DNA of 64,000 nucleotides. Origin: Legionella israelensis (GTDB lineage: Bacteria > Pseudomonadota > Gammaproteobacteria > Legionellales > Legionellaceae). Positions within the stretch are counted from its first letter, which is position 1. Every line of letters starts with the position of its first letter. The position numbers were made by a program, and so were the translations under genes. The notes beneath the pieces are model-generated. The model saw only the letters and a list, made by a program, of their open reading frames with translations. It was not told where the DNA came from and did not search any database. The DNA lies in the NCBI RefSeq assembly GCF_004571175.1, contig NZ_CP038273.1:2480001-2544000 (forward strand). The letters run 5' to 3'. This document shows, in pieces, positions 47,172 through 55,544 of this stretch.

Positions 47172-48427
47172 TTTGAGTTCTCCAATCTTGCAATTTTAAT
47201 GGAAATCTCATCAATGTCATGGTCTTATTTTTGGGGGAAAGGTCATTGCCAAGCAGTATGCCACACATTACATTCCCTTTAATCAAGGCAACGACCCGTT
47301 TAAGGGATCTGATTTTCAAGGTTATTGTTGGGGGCACAGTCATCGCTATGGAAGCCTGGCCTCCAAAGGTATTTTAGATGAGTTATCCGATGCTTCAGAT
47401 CAAAAGCTATATGAAACCTTCAAAAAAAATTGGACTTTTGCTGATATACTTTTCAGGCGCGTAGGTTGGTTTTTCTCGCTTCAACTTGAAGCAAAAATTC
47501 GACGAGCAATTTGGCGTTCTTTACAAGAATTGGATGACAAATCCATATTGAATTTTAATTTTTTAATAAATAAGCCTGGCTTTCACTCCACTGCCTTAAG
47601 AATGAACGGTGATGGAATTGAATATTACGAAAACAATCATGGTCTTGTAAAATTTAGCACGCGTGAAAATGCGGTAAATTTTTTAGCAGCATATTTGTTA
47701 AACCAAGCCCAGTCTGCAGGTGGAGATGTATCGTTCATTACTGTATATAAATTACCTTACACTAATATTGTAGAGCAAGATGTTTTTGCTGAAGTACCTC
47801 AAAGCATCATTAAGAAAGAATTTAATGATGAAGTTGAAGTAGAAAAAATACTACACACACCTGATTTAAAAAATGCCTTAGATGCTTTATCTAATTATGC
47901 GCTAAAATTAAGAAGTGAAAAATATATTAAAGCCAGGATCAAAGCCCACGAAATTCAACATTTAGTTAAAGAGTTATATCAATTACCTGCAGAAAAAATT
48001 AAAGAACGAGTCAACTCTATTTTATCCAATCGAGAGCACAGTTTAATGATCAATCGAGGCACTGGCCTTTATTTTTTTGCTTCAAGTTTTAAACATCATA
48101 GTACAACCGAAACGCTTTTATCTGAAATTCAAAAAAGCTGTAACCCTGATTTGAATTCTGACTCCATACTCTACAATAATATGTAGTAGAACTTGGCGAA
48201 TTACGAGTTATTTTACTTCTATTTTAGGCCTTTACAGGCCCTGCCCTATTTATCACGAATAGTAGTATAAGAAATAGTCATGCCATAACCTTGCATTTCT
48301 GTAGTTGTCTACTTTGATGACCGCTTTATACCAAGCAGCTAATTGATGCGGTTTAATGACGGTTGGTTTGCGATCAACTCGATACCAAGCTCTGGTATGA
48401 GATAAATATTTCACTGGATTAATAGTA

Positions 48428-49446
48428 ACGTGAATTCGATGTAACTGTTTAAGGATTATCCTGCAAAGAGAAAATATATTGAAAACCCAGACCTTTTGTG
48501 ATCTTATTTGTTTTTTCTAAGAACAGTAATAGGATACAAGAGGCCTGGAATGGATAAGTTAGTCGAATTATTCTGTATTGTCGATGATTTTTGTCAAAAG
48601 TTTTTACCAATCTTTGAGCAGCAACTTATAAATATTTCAGGCAAAGTCAGGAAGAAACCCTGTAGCCTGTCTATGTCCGAAATAATGACGATAGTGATAC
48701 ACTACCACCAATCCAATTATCGAAACTTCAAAAGCTATTATTCTTATGTTTTGCAGAAAGATTTACGTCCCTATTTCCCAAAACTGGTCAGCTATAGCAG
48801 AATGACTGAGCTGATGCCATCTTGTATAGTGCCATTAACGGCATTTTGCCACAATCAATCAAAGACTCTAACTGGCATTTATTTCGTAGACTCAACCCCT
48901 ATTGAGGTCTGCCACGTTAAAAGAGCGCAACAGAATAAAACATTTAAGGGGTTAGCGGAGAAGTCCAAATCAACTATGGGATGGTATTTTGGTTTTAAAC
49001 TTCATTTGGTGGCCAATGATAAAGGTGAGCTAATGGCTTTTAAAATAACCTCAAGCCGAACAGATGACCGAACGGTTGTGCCCGATTTAAGTAAAAATCT
49101 GTTGGGTAAAATGATTGGAGATAAGGGATATATTTCCCAAAATCTGACCGAGAAACTTGCTGAAAGAGGCTTGCAACTACTGACCAAAGTCAGAAAAAAT
49201 ATGAAGCAAAAAGTGCTCGATGCCTTTGACAAAGTCCTGTTGAGAAAAAGAGCCATTGTTGAATCTGTTATTGACCAATTAAAAAATATTTCAAATATCG
49301 AACACTCAAGGCATCGTTCTGTCTTTAATTTTATGGTCAATATCTTGGCTGGTTTGGCAGCTTATGCACTTAAGCCAAAGAAACCTTCCTTGAATATTGA
49401 AAAAACATTCATGGCTGTCGTTTGACCAGTTATATCGAATTCACGT
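48428..49446 (+). mobile_element. IS982-family element with 8-bp target duplication
   Basis: Inverted ends ACGTGAATTCGATGTAACTG and, reversed, ACGTGAATTCGATATAACTG. TAATAGTA lies at 48420-48427 and 49447-49454. One intact transposase. Confidence 0.93.
48550..49425 (+). CDS. IS982-family transposase
   Basis: 291 residues from the ATG at 48550; an upstream in-frame start gives 14 more. DDE blocks: IYFVDSTPIEVCHVKRAQQN, MIGDKGYISQNL and KRAIVESVIDQLKNISNIEH with the Glu. The C-terminus FNFMVNILAGLAAYALKPKKP is typical of the family. Intact. Confidence 0.92.
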   Translation: MDKLVELFCIVDDFCQKFLPIFEQQLINISGKVRKKPCSLSMSEIMTIVIHYHQSNYRNFKSYYSYVLQKDLRPYFPKLVSYSRMTELMPSCIVPLTAFCHNQSKTLTGIYFVDSTPIEVCHVKRAQQNKTFKGLAEKSKSTMGWYFGFKLHLVANDKGELMAFKITSSRTDDRTVVPDLSKNLLGKMIGDKGYISQNLTEKLAERGLQLLTKVRKNMKQKVLDAFDKVLLRKRAIVESVIDQLKNISNIEHSRHRSVFNFMVNILAGLAAYALKPKKPSLNIEKTFMAVV

Positions 49447-49553
49447 TAATAGTAATAATCGGCTGGCCTTCCCCCTGTTTGATATTCATAAATAGCAAAG
49501 TTAAAAAATGCCTTTAATACTCTCATTACATTATTAGCTTCTTACCTTACTAT

Positions 49554-49967
49554 TTGTTTGATTCATTGATAAAGGTAAAATTCTTATTTCCGGTAGAAAA
49601 ACAAGAAGTAATAACACATTATCAAATCGATATATTTACAGAGACAAAAAAACGGACTGAGGCATTAGAGCTCGCTGCCAAACAAATTCCTGAATTCAAA
49701 AAATTTATATTCAATGCAAATGAGTCATTAATTAAAGAATTTACTTTTGAAATTATTAAACTACGTAAAGATAAAATTTATCTTAAAAATAGACGTATTA
49801 CTACCCCAAAATTCATTGAGAGCTATATTGAAAATAAAGGACATGTTTTCTTGTCTCAGGAGCAACGCCAGGCATTAAATAATTTAAAAGAAAGAAGGTA
49901 CGGTTCAAGCGATAAGAGTGCTAAATCGTATAACGAAATTGTACAGACGCCATTATTTAAAATGTAG
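49554..49967 (+). CDS. Hypothetical protein, possibly a C-terminal fragment
   Basis: 137 codons from a TTG, no good ribosome binding site. The sequence is charged and helix-rich (TETKKRTEALELAAKQIPEF, IIKLRKDKIYLKNRRITTP) with no recognisable motif. It overlaps nothing but sits among relics, and upstream DNA belongs to the integrase remnant on the other strand. It is likely the tail of a displaced gene. Not recognised. Confidence 0.35.
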   Translation: MFDSLIKVKFLFPVEKQEVITHYQIDIFTETKKRTEALELAAKQIPEFKKFIFNANESLIKEFTFEIIKLRKDKIYLKNRRITTPKFIESYIENKGHVFLSQEQRQALNNLKERRYGSSDKSAKSYNEIVQTPLFKM

Positions 49968-50158
49968 CGATCCCCATTAAGGCAGAACCCTATATTTATC
50001 CTCAAAGATTCACCTATCTGGCAGAACCCTATATTTATCCTCAAAGATTCACCTATCTGGCAGATACAAACGAACTCTATCATTTTTATCAAGACAGTGG
50101 CTGGTCTATTCTCGAATATAAGGAGAAACTGGTCATCTGTTTGCTCAGAAGCATTTAA
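49964..50158 (+). pseudogene. Remnant reading frame containing a duplicated 13-residue unit
   Basis: An open frame without start reads VAIPIKAEPYIYPQRFTYL, the 13-residue unit repeated, then ADTNELYHFYQDSGWSILEY before a stop at 50158. The tail vaguely resembles the end of TehB-like methyltransferases, but this is weak. The 39-base duplication keeps the frame. Confidence 0.25.
49981..50058 (+). repeat. Two perfect tandem copies of a 39-bp unit
   Basis: 49981-50019 and 50020-50058 are identical by eye (unit begins GGCAGAACCCTATATTTATC) and a third copy starts but diverges after GGCAGA. 39 bases is 13 codons, so the copy number changes a protein by 13 residues without shifting the frame. Confidence 0.95.
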
Positions 50159-50162
50159 AAAC

Positions 50163-50609
50163 TTAACAGTTTTCTATGTCATCAATAGAAAGCAACCCTT
50201 TCAAATCCATTTGATTATCGAGAATATCCGCAAGCGTATATTCTTTTAAAACAGCTAAAAAGTTTTCTTTGGCATCAAATAAAATACGCTTTAGCTTGCA
50301 AGCAGGCGCGATACAGCAATTTGTCTTTTCCTTGTTAAAACAAGGCACCAAATCAAAGTTCGGCTCCAGCTTGATTACCAGCTCGCCCAAGTTAATTTCA
50401 GAAGGGTTTTGCGCCATCGTAATACCACCGCTTTTGCCTCGAGTGGTTTTAATCACCCCCATCTTAGATAGATTGTGAATGATTTTAAGCAAATGATTGG
50501 ATGAAATTGCATAGGCATTGGCAATATCGTTAATGGTGCACAATTCTTTTCTAAGAGCAATGTATATCAATGCCCTCAATGAATAATCAGTAAACTGGGT
50601 TAACTGCAT
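50163..50609 (-). CDS. nsrR: NsrR, nitric-oxide-sensing Rrf2-family repressor
   Basis: 148 residues. N-terminal winged helix (MQLTQFTDYSLRALIYIA, ISSNHLLKIIHNLSKMG, TTRGKSGG) and the Fe-S cluster cysteines in CFNKEKTNCCIAPAC, spaced as in NsrR (C-x7-C-x5-C from the first, second and last of them). NO reacts with the cluster and releases the protein from DNA. It is divergent from the globin gene, whose promoter holds a near-ideal NsrR operator, and 83 bases separate the two starts. Confidence 0.88.
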   Translation of the reverse strand: MQLTQFTDYSLRALIYIALRKELCTINDIANAYAISSNHLLKIIHNLSKMGVIKTTRGKSGGITMAQNPSEINLGELVIKLEPNFDLVPCFNKEKTNCCIAPACKLKRILFDAKENFLAVLKEYTLADILDNQMDLKGLLSIDDIENC

Positions 50610-50631
50610 ACTAATCTCTCTAAATCATTTC

Positions 50632-50678
50632 TTGACGGATATTATTTCTTTTTATAAGATGTATTTCAAATACATCTT
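50632..50678 (+). promoter_or_regulatory. Globin promoter with an NsrR operator over the -10
   Basis: A -35 TTGACG (50632-50637) and -10 TAAGAT (50655-50660) are 17 bases apart. A perfect 11-1-11 palindrome covers 50656-50678, half-sites AAGATGTATTT and AAATACATCTT. It matches the NsrR consensus AAGATGyATTT and lies across the -10, so bound NsrR would block RNA polymerase. Confidence 0.85.
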
Positions 50679-50691
50679 TAAGGAGTATACC

Positions 50692-51060
50692 ATGTCTGAA
50701 TCCTTATTTGATCGCTTAGGTGGTCAAAATGCCGTCAATACTGCGGTTGATATCTTTTATCGCAAAATGTTAACCGATGATAGAGTCAGTCATTTTTTTG
50801 ATGATGTGGATATGGAACAACAAATCCTCAAACAAAAGGGCTTCTTAACCATGGTTTTTGGTGGCCCTAATCATTATAGCGGAAAAGACATGCGCGAAGG
50901 TCATCGCCATTTAATCAAGCGCAGTTTGAATGATGCCCATGTGGATATTGTCATTGAGCACCTGGGAGCAACGTTGCAAGAGTTAGGCGCAAATGAAAAA
51001 GATATTCAGGAAGTAGCAGCTATTGCTAACAGCGTGCGTGATGATGTGTTAGACAGGTGA
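50692..51060 (+). CDS. glbN: Group 1 truncated haemoglobin (trHbN type)
   Basis: 122 residues from the ATG at 50692 (TTTAAGGAG upstream). 2-on-2 globin features: SLFDRLGGQNAVNTAVDIFY, FLTMVFGGP (Phe-Gly-Gly), YSGKDMREGHRHL with the proximal His of helix F. Such globins turn NO into nitrate with O2 when supplied with electrons. The ferredoxin-type reductase starts five bases downstream and probably supplies them. NsrR operator in the promoter. Confidence 0.9.
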   Translation: MSESLFDRLGGQNAVNTAVDIFYRKMLTDDRVSHFFDDVDMEQQILKQKGFLTMVFGGPNHYSGKDMREGHRHLIKRSLNDAHVDIVIEHLGATLQELGANEKDIQEVAAIANSVRDDVLDR

Positions 51061-51064
51061 AATT

Positions 51065-52021
51065 ATGGCCGAACTGCATTACAACCAACTAATCTTACAA
51101 TCAATAGAAGATGAGTCAGTACTTGATTGCCTGTTACGACATGATATTGATTATCCTAACTCGTGTCGTTCCGGAGTTTGTCAGGCTTGTTTGATAAAAA
51201 CCACCGATACCGTAATTGAGCCAAAATGGCAGGATGGCTTGCCTGAGACCTTAAAATCTCAAGGATATTTTCTTGCTTGTCAGGCCAAACCCGCTAATAC
51301 ACTGCATCTCAAAAATCCAGATGCCGCTGAGTGTGAGCAACAGGCCATGATTACAGAGCTAACGCCCCTCACTCATAATGTTATTCGAGTAAAACTTTTA
51401 GCAGAGCATTTGGAAAACTGGATACCAGGACAATATCTGAATCTATTAAATCCTGAAGGGATATCACGAAGTTATTCCATCGCCAACATGCCAGAAAAAG
51501 AAGGCTGCATTGAACTGCATATCAAGCTTAAAGAAGATGGGGCAATGAGCCAATGGTTTCGGAAAAAGGCAACTGTTGACACAATGGTTCATATTAGAGG
51601 GCCTTTTGGTAAATGTTACTATATGAATCCGAATCAATCTTCATTTGATATACTTTTAGCCGGAACCGGTACTGGATTAGCACCTTTATTGGCTATCGCC
51701 AAAACAGCATTAAGCAAACAACACCAAGGCAAAATCACCTTAATTCATGGGGGCTGTCAGGACGATGACATCTATTACGCTGAAGAACTGGAAACCCTGG
51801 CGTCATTTTATCAGAATTTTCAATACCTACCCTGCGTATTAAAGAGTAATGGATGTTACCAGGAATCAGATATTGCACAACAATTATTGATACAGTTAAA
51901 TAATACCGATAGTGTTCAAGTTTATGTGTGTGGGCCGAAAGAAACGACCAATAAACTAAAAACAAAAGCCTTCCTGGCTGGAGTTCCCTCATCTAAAATA
52001 TACAGCGATGCGTTTTTGTAA
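51065..52021 (+). CDS. [2Fe-2S] ferredoxin-NAD(P)H reductase fusion, globin partner
   Basis: 318 residues. An N-terminal plant-type [2Fe-2S] ferredoxin has CRSGVCQACL and a distant FLACQAKP (the fourth Cys). Then an FNR-like module follows: FAD site RSYSIANMP, Gly-rich NAD(P) site GTGTGLAPLLAIAK, and CGPKE near the end. This is the organisation of oxygenase and Hmp-like reductases. Located five bases after the globin, it forms with it a two-protein version of flavohaemoglobin. NsrR control is inferred by co-transcription. Confidence 0.88.
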   Translation: MAELHYNQLILQSIEDESVLDCLLRHDIDYPNSCRSGVCQACLIKTTDTVIEPKWQDGLPETLKSQGYFLACQAKPANTLHLKNPDAAECEQQAMITELTPLTHNVIRVKLLAEHLENWIPGQYLNLLNPEGISRSYSIANMPEKEGCIELHIKLKEDGAMSQWFRKKATVDTMVHIRGPFGKCYYMNPNQSSFDILLAGTGTGLAPLLAIAKTALSKQHQGKITLIHGGCQDDDIYYAEELETLASFYQNFQYLPCVLKSNGCYQESDIAQQLLIQLNNTDSVQVYVCGPKETTNKLKTKAFLAGVPSSKIYSDAFL

Positions 52022-52167
52022 AAATAAAGAATGTAAAGTATTTCAAAAATGTTAAGAACGTGACAATCACCACCTTATGATTCATAGTTTAAAATAACTA
52101 AAATGCCAGACAAAAGAAATTACATTTGATTTTTTTCAATTCCAATATTTGAACAAGGACGTGCACA

Positions 52168-53322
52168 ATGGATGAAACGACGCGTAATGACTGGGACCCG
52201 AGAGATGAATCGGTCTTGCAAAATCAACGATCAGCCTATGATAAAATGCGGGAGAAATGTCCAGTAGCACATAGCGATTTTATGGGCTGGTCACTATTTC
52301 ACCATCAAGATATTACAACTGTTTTATCCGATCCAGAAATCTTTAGTAATCAATCTCAATTTTTAGCGATTCCTAACGGAATGGATCCTCCTATTCACGA
52401 AAAATACCGCAAAGCCTTAGCTCCCAACTTTAGCAAAAAACAAATGGCAAGCCTTGAGCCCCAAACCCGCAAAATTGCCAGAGATATTATTGATTCTATA
52501 CCTTTTGATGAAAAAACAGAACTCATGCGCTCTTTTGTTACCCCGTTTGCATTCCAAGTCTTGTGTGCTTTTCTGGGTTGGCCCGAGCAGCAATGGGAAT
52601 TTTTAAGCGGCTGGGCGGATGAGAATCAACAAGCTGCTTTTAATAGAGATCAAACTGCTGGCAAAGCACTGGCCACACTCTTTTCAGAACGCGTCAAGGC
52701 TAATTTAGATAAACACCGAGCTTCATTAGAGTTTGAAAATAACGCAACCGATGCGCTACTTAAGACCGAGGTGGATGGTGCGAAATTAGATGATGAACAA
52801 ATCGTAAGTATCTTACGCAACTGGACAGCCGGGCACGGTACCGTTGCTGCTGGATTAAGTATTCTACTATTCCATATTGCTAAAGATTTCAGTCTGCAAG
52901 ATAGACTTAAAAACGATCATAAGCTTATTCCTCAGGCAATCGAAGAAATTTTGCGCGCAGATGGCCCGCTTGTCGCCAATCGTCGTGTTACAACACGTGA
53001 AGTTAAAATCGCTGAAAGAACCATTCCACAAGGTGAGAACCTGTCGTTGATGTGGATAGCAGCTAATCGCGACCCACGTGTCTTCGATGAACCAAACACC
53101 ATTAAGCTTGAGCGGGACACGAAACATAGTTTGGTTTGGGGACAAGGGATTCATCTTTGCTTAGGAGCACCTCTTGCCAGATTAGAGATGCGCGTGGTAC
53201 TCGAGGAATTACTATCCCAGAAAAAATATCTTGCACTGGCTGGCGAAAATCAACAACGCGCAAACTACCCCGGTAACGGTTTTTCTGCACTTTTTCTGAG
53301 TGATGAGCGTTGTGTTACTTAG
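52168..53322 (+). CDS. Cytochrome P450
   Basis: 384 residues, soluble bacterial type, no membrane anchor. I-helix AGHGTVA (the usual acid/Thr pair becomes Gly-Thr), ExxR region EEILRADGP, and the haem loop WGQGIHLCLGAPLARLE with the Cys ligand. The ATG at 52168 follows AAGGAC. It starts 147 bases after the reductase, which could supply its electrons, and ends 30 bases before a nitroreductase-like gene. Substrate unknown. No NsrR-like palindrome is seen in the 147-base gap. Confidence 0.9.
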   Translation: MDETTRNDWDPRDESVLQNQRSAYDKMREKCPVAHSDFMGWSLFHHQDITTVLSDPEIFSNQSQFLAIPNGMDPPIHEKYRKALAPNFSKKQMASLEPQTRKIARDIIDSIPFDEKTELMRSFVTPFAFQVLCAFLGWPEQQWEFLSGWADENQQAAFNRDQTAGKALATLFSERVKANLDKHRASLEFENNATDALLKTEVDGAKLDDEQIVSILRNWTAGHGTVAAGLSILLFHIAKDFSLQDRLKNDHKLIPQAIEEILRADGPLVANRRVTTREVKIAERTIPQGENLSLMWIAANRDPRVFDEPNTIKLERDTKHSLVWGQGIHLCLGAPLARLEMRVVLEELLSQKKYLALAGENQQRANYPGNGFSALFLSDERCVT

Positions 53323-53351
53323 TTAATATAGAAAACACAGGATACTTATTT

Positions 53352-53963
53352 ATGGAACTGTTTGAAGCAATAAAACGAAGACGGGCGGTACGTCAATTTT
53401 CTGATAAACCTCTGAATGAGGAAACCATTGAAAAAATACTGCAAGCTGGTCAATACGCACCCAGCCCTTTAAATTCACAACCCTGGCATTTTACGCTGAT
53501 TCGCAACAAAGACACCCTGAAAACATTATCTAAGAAAGCACAGCATGCTTCATTTCTCTCTCAAGCCCAACTGTTGATTATCGTGACTGTTGATACAGGC
53601 GTTGATATTGATAAGTGGTTAAAGAAGCATAATCAGCAGTTATACAGCGGTGCAGCTGCCATGCAGAATATGTGGCTGGCGGCGGTCGCCCTTGATATTG
53701 GTTGCTGCTGGGTTACCTTGGATGAGGCTTCTTCCAAAGATCAAATAGAAATCCCTAAAGAACATACCATTATTGGTGCATTGGCTTTAGGACACCATAC
53801 AGAACCACTCAAAGCACATGCCGAAGAAGATAGAAAAGCCTTGCCCTTATTAACTTCGTTTGAAAAATTTAATCTTCAGGAAAACTGCGAAACAGAAAGC
53901 TGTTATACCTGCCTTAAACTGGTTCCAAAATCAGCCGCTAATTCGTTTGAAGGGGAAGATTAG
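53352..53963 (+). CDS. Nitroreductase-family protein with a truncated Cys-rich tail
   Basis: 203 residues from the ATG at 53352. FMN-binding marks: KRRRAVRQFSDKP and APSPLNSQPWHF at the start, GAAAMQNMWLAAVALDIG later. The tail has CETESCYTC and then FEGED with a TAG at 53961. Beyond it the same frame continues VRYFCGNECYAEWKKQTQKW to a TGA at 54045, which would complete a four-Cys zinc-finger (CYTC ... CGNEC). The stop thus looks like a mutation in a longer 231-residue protein. Nitroreductases of this type use NAD(P)H on nitro or quinone compounds; substrate unknown. Confidence 0.8.
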   Translation: MELFEAIKRRRAVRQFSDKPLNEETIEKILQAGQYAPSPLNSQPWHFTLIRNKDTLKTLSKKAQHASFLSQAQLLIIVTVDTGVDIDKWLKKHNQQLYSGAAAMQNMWLAAVALDIGCCWVTLDEASSKDQIEIPKEHTIIGALALGHHTEPLKAHAEEDRKALPLLTSFEKFNLQENCETESCYTCLKLVPKSAANSFEGED

Positions 53964-54158
53964 GTCCGGTATTTTTGCGGCAATGAGTGCTATGCGGAAT
54001 GGAAAAAACAAACCCAAAAATGGCTTGATGAAGATAAAAATTGCTGATTATGGCTTTGATGCTGCTATGTAATAATTGAAGATAAACTATATTTTGATTA
54101 TGGTGCGTTTGCTTATAATCGGTTATCAATTGAAGTTGCTATTTGTGGCTTCCTATTT

Positions 54159-55082
54159 CTATCTACAATTTAATTCTTCTACAGCAATAATAGCCTGCTC
54201 AAAACTAGGTTTTTCTGATTGATAAACCATTTGCTCAAGGAAAAATTGCCAATGCTCTTCCCACTTTTTATCAGCACGAAGATGATACAGTGCTGATGTC
54301 ACTTTTGTGCGCATGCCATCAAAATCCCCCGTACCAAACATTTCCTGCTCTTTTTCAAGCACACGTTCAAGGACAAGATAATAATCATCCGAAAGACAAT
54401 TTTGCTGATGTAATTGATAAAGATCATACAAATGACGGATCAAGTGTTTATCTGAATCTCGCGGAGTTCGATTAGCATCTACGATTCGGCGTGACAATGC
54501 CACCCATTTTTCTGCAGCCGTTTCGTTCAATGCCACACAAGGAACTGGAAAATAGCGGTGATCACATTCTGCATCCCCAAGCGTCACTTTAATCATTGAT
54601 GAAATGTTTTTAATTTCTGGTTTTAATTCAAGCTCGCCAAGAAAACAGTCAATGGCAATATGCGGCTTCAAATAGACAATACCTTGAGCACCATAAAATG
54701 AAGCGCGAATGCTCATATATCGGCCTTCATAAAACACTTTCACATCCTGAGCTTGGACGTCAAAGCCAGCATTAACTAATAACTCAACTAAAGAATGCCG
54801 AAACAGTCTAAGCTCGCGCCTTTTTGCACTTTGACCCAAGTTCAGACAGGATGGTTTTGAAATTACGCGGAAATCTACATCCTCCGATAGTCTGCTAATC
54901 ACCCCATAACCTTTAGAAAGGCTTGTTCCTCCCTGAAATACCAGCTCAAAATAATCATTGGATATATCAGACAGCAAACCAATTGCTTTGGTCACAAAAT
55001 AATCTTTACGAATAAAATCGGGAGACAGACCTAATATTATGGCAGTTTGACGAATTTGATGTTCATTTAATTCACCTGGCAT
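54159..55082 (-). CDS. abiEii: AbiEii-type nucleotidyltransferase toxin
   Basis: 307 residues from the ATG at 55082, which overlaps the end of the upstream gene and has GGGTGG before it. The nucleotidyltransferase motif is clear: FQGGTSLSKGYGVISRLSED followed by VDFRV, with GG(S/T) and the DxD-type acids, and ALNETAAEKWVALSRR later. AbiEii toxins inhibit growth, some by modifying tRNA acceptor ends, and protect against phage. With the antitoxin gene it forms a type IV toxin-antitoxin pair. Confidence 0.88.
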   Translation of the reverse strand: MPGELNEHQIRQTAIILGLSPDFIRKDYFVTKAIGLLSDISNDYFELVFQGGTSLSKGYGVISRLSEDVDFRVISKPSCLNLGQSAKRRELRLFRHSLVELLVNAGFDVQAQDVKVFYEGRYMSIRASFYGAQGIVYLKPHIAIDCFLGELELKPEIKNISSMIKVTLGDAECDHRYFPVPCVALNETAAEKWVALSRRIVDANRTPRDSDKHLIRHLYDLYQLHQQNCLSDDYYLVLERVLEKEQEMFGTGDFDGMRTKVTSALYHLRADKKWEEHWQFFLEQMVYQSEKPSFEQAIIAVEELNCR

Positions 55083-55524
55083 TGATACCACCCTCAAAGA
55101 CCAGCTTTCGGCCTTCAGCATGAATTGAACCGCGGTATCGGCTTTTTAATCGAACACTAAAGACAGCAGGAACTTGAGTAGTCTTGCCTTCATTATAATC
55201 ACGGATGGCACTGCCTAACTCCCATTTAACACCTAATTTATCCAGTGCTTCCGTAGCAACCGCCTCAAAAGAATCAGTAAGCATTGCTTGTGATTCTCTT
55301 CCAGGAAGTGAAATAGGTTCGGCCTTGGCAAATAAACCATGTGCCACTTTAATGATGATACCCTCATCTATAAAAGCACGCAGCGCACGGTTTAATCTTA
55401 ATTGCTCGCGATTGGAATGATCTTGGGTCAAGTCATCCCTTGAAAATACATGACTCGTGATGTGATTAATTTTTTTTCTTAACTTATCACGATAACCCGT
55501 GTTGTAATGTTTTTTTCTGTTCAT
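55072..55524 (-). CDS. abiEi: AbiEi-type antitoxin
   Basis: 150 residues from the ATG at 55524. The N-terminal winged helix-turn-helix (SHVFSRDDLTQDHSNREQL, LNRALRAFIDEGIIIKVAHG) resembles AbiEi transcriptional regulators. The rest (AMLTDSFEAVATEALDKLGV, TQVPAVFSVRLKSRYRG) fits the DUF6088-like C-terminal part. Eleven bases overlap the toxin start. It should repress its own promoter through the direct repeats just upstream. Confidence 0.83.
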   Translation of the reverse strand: MNRKKHYNTGYRDKLRKKINHITSHVFSRDDLTQDHSNREQLRLNRALRAFIDEGIIIKVAHGLFAKAEPISLPGRESQAMLTDSFEAVATEALDKLGVKWELGSAIRDYNEGKTTQVPAVFSVRLKSRYRGSIHAEGRKLVFEGGINAR

Positions 55525-55544
55525 AGTATATTCACTATAGCGGC

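Larger units (their letters stand above)
46078..47213 (-). mobile_element. IS3-family element without target duplication
   Basis: Ends TGATGAGATT and AATCTCATCA (reversed TGATGAGATT). The flanks CCTT/ATGT show no direct repeat, suggesting an adjacent deletion or recombination between copies. orfB is intact but orfA carries a frameshift. Confidence 0.75.
45685..48186 (+). pseudogene. YopT-like cysteine protease candidate, broken by IS3
   Basis: A 131-codon start piece (45685-46077, coiled, charged, ending SPKLVPLP) meets an IS3. After it an open frame runs from 47215 to 48186 (323 residues). The second piece has GYCWGHSHRYG near residue 38, GFHSTALRM near 124 and YENNHGLVKFSTRENAVNFL, spaced like the Cys, His and Asp/Asn of C58 (YopT) papain-fold proteases (GxCxxLS..., HA, DPNxG). 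The two pieces are off by one base if the IS is simply removed and no target duplication is seen, so joining them as one gene is inference. Type III/IV effectors often carry this fold. Not assigned to a known effector. Confidence 0.5.
48253..49526 (-). pseudogene. Tyrosine-recombinase (integrase) relic cut by IS982
   Basis: On the minus strand MRVLKAFFNFAIYEYQTGGR (49526 down) runs to the IS982. After it come INPVKYLSHTRAWYRVDRKP, TVIKPHQLAAWYKAVIKVDN and a stop at 48253. The pattern NPVxxLSxTRAWYRVxRRxTVIKPHxLxxWYxAV is that of integrases of tRNA-targeted islands. The catalytic domain is missing. The IS982 carries exact 8-bp duplications. Confidence 0.7.

Noticed and set aside
45685-48186. 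Simple repair of one gene by removing the IS3
   Set aside because: The flanks differ by one base in phase and lack a target duplication, so the two pieces may not have been contiguous.
49981-50058. Possible CRISPR repeat
   Set aside because: Only two directly adjoining copies with no spacers; a simple in-frame tandem duplication.
53961-53963. TAG decoded as an amino acid (pyrrolysine or suppression)
   Set aside because: No sign of decoding machinery here and the stop falls where a nonsense mutation explains the data.
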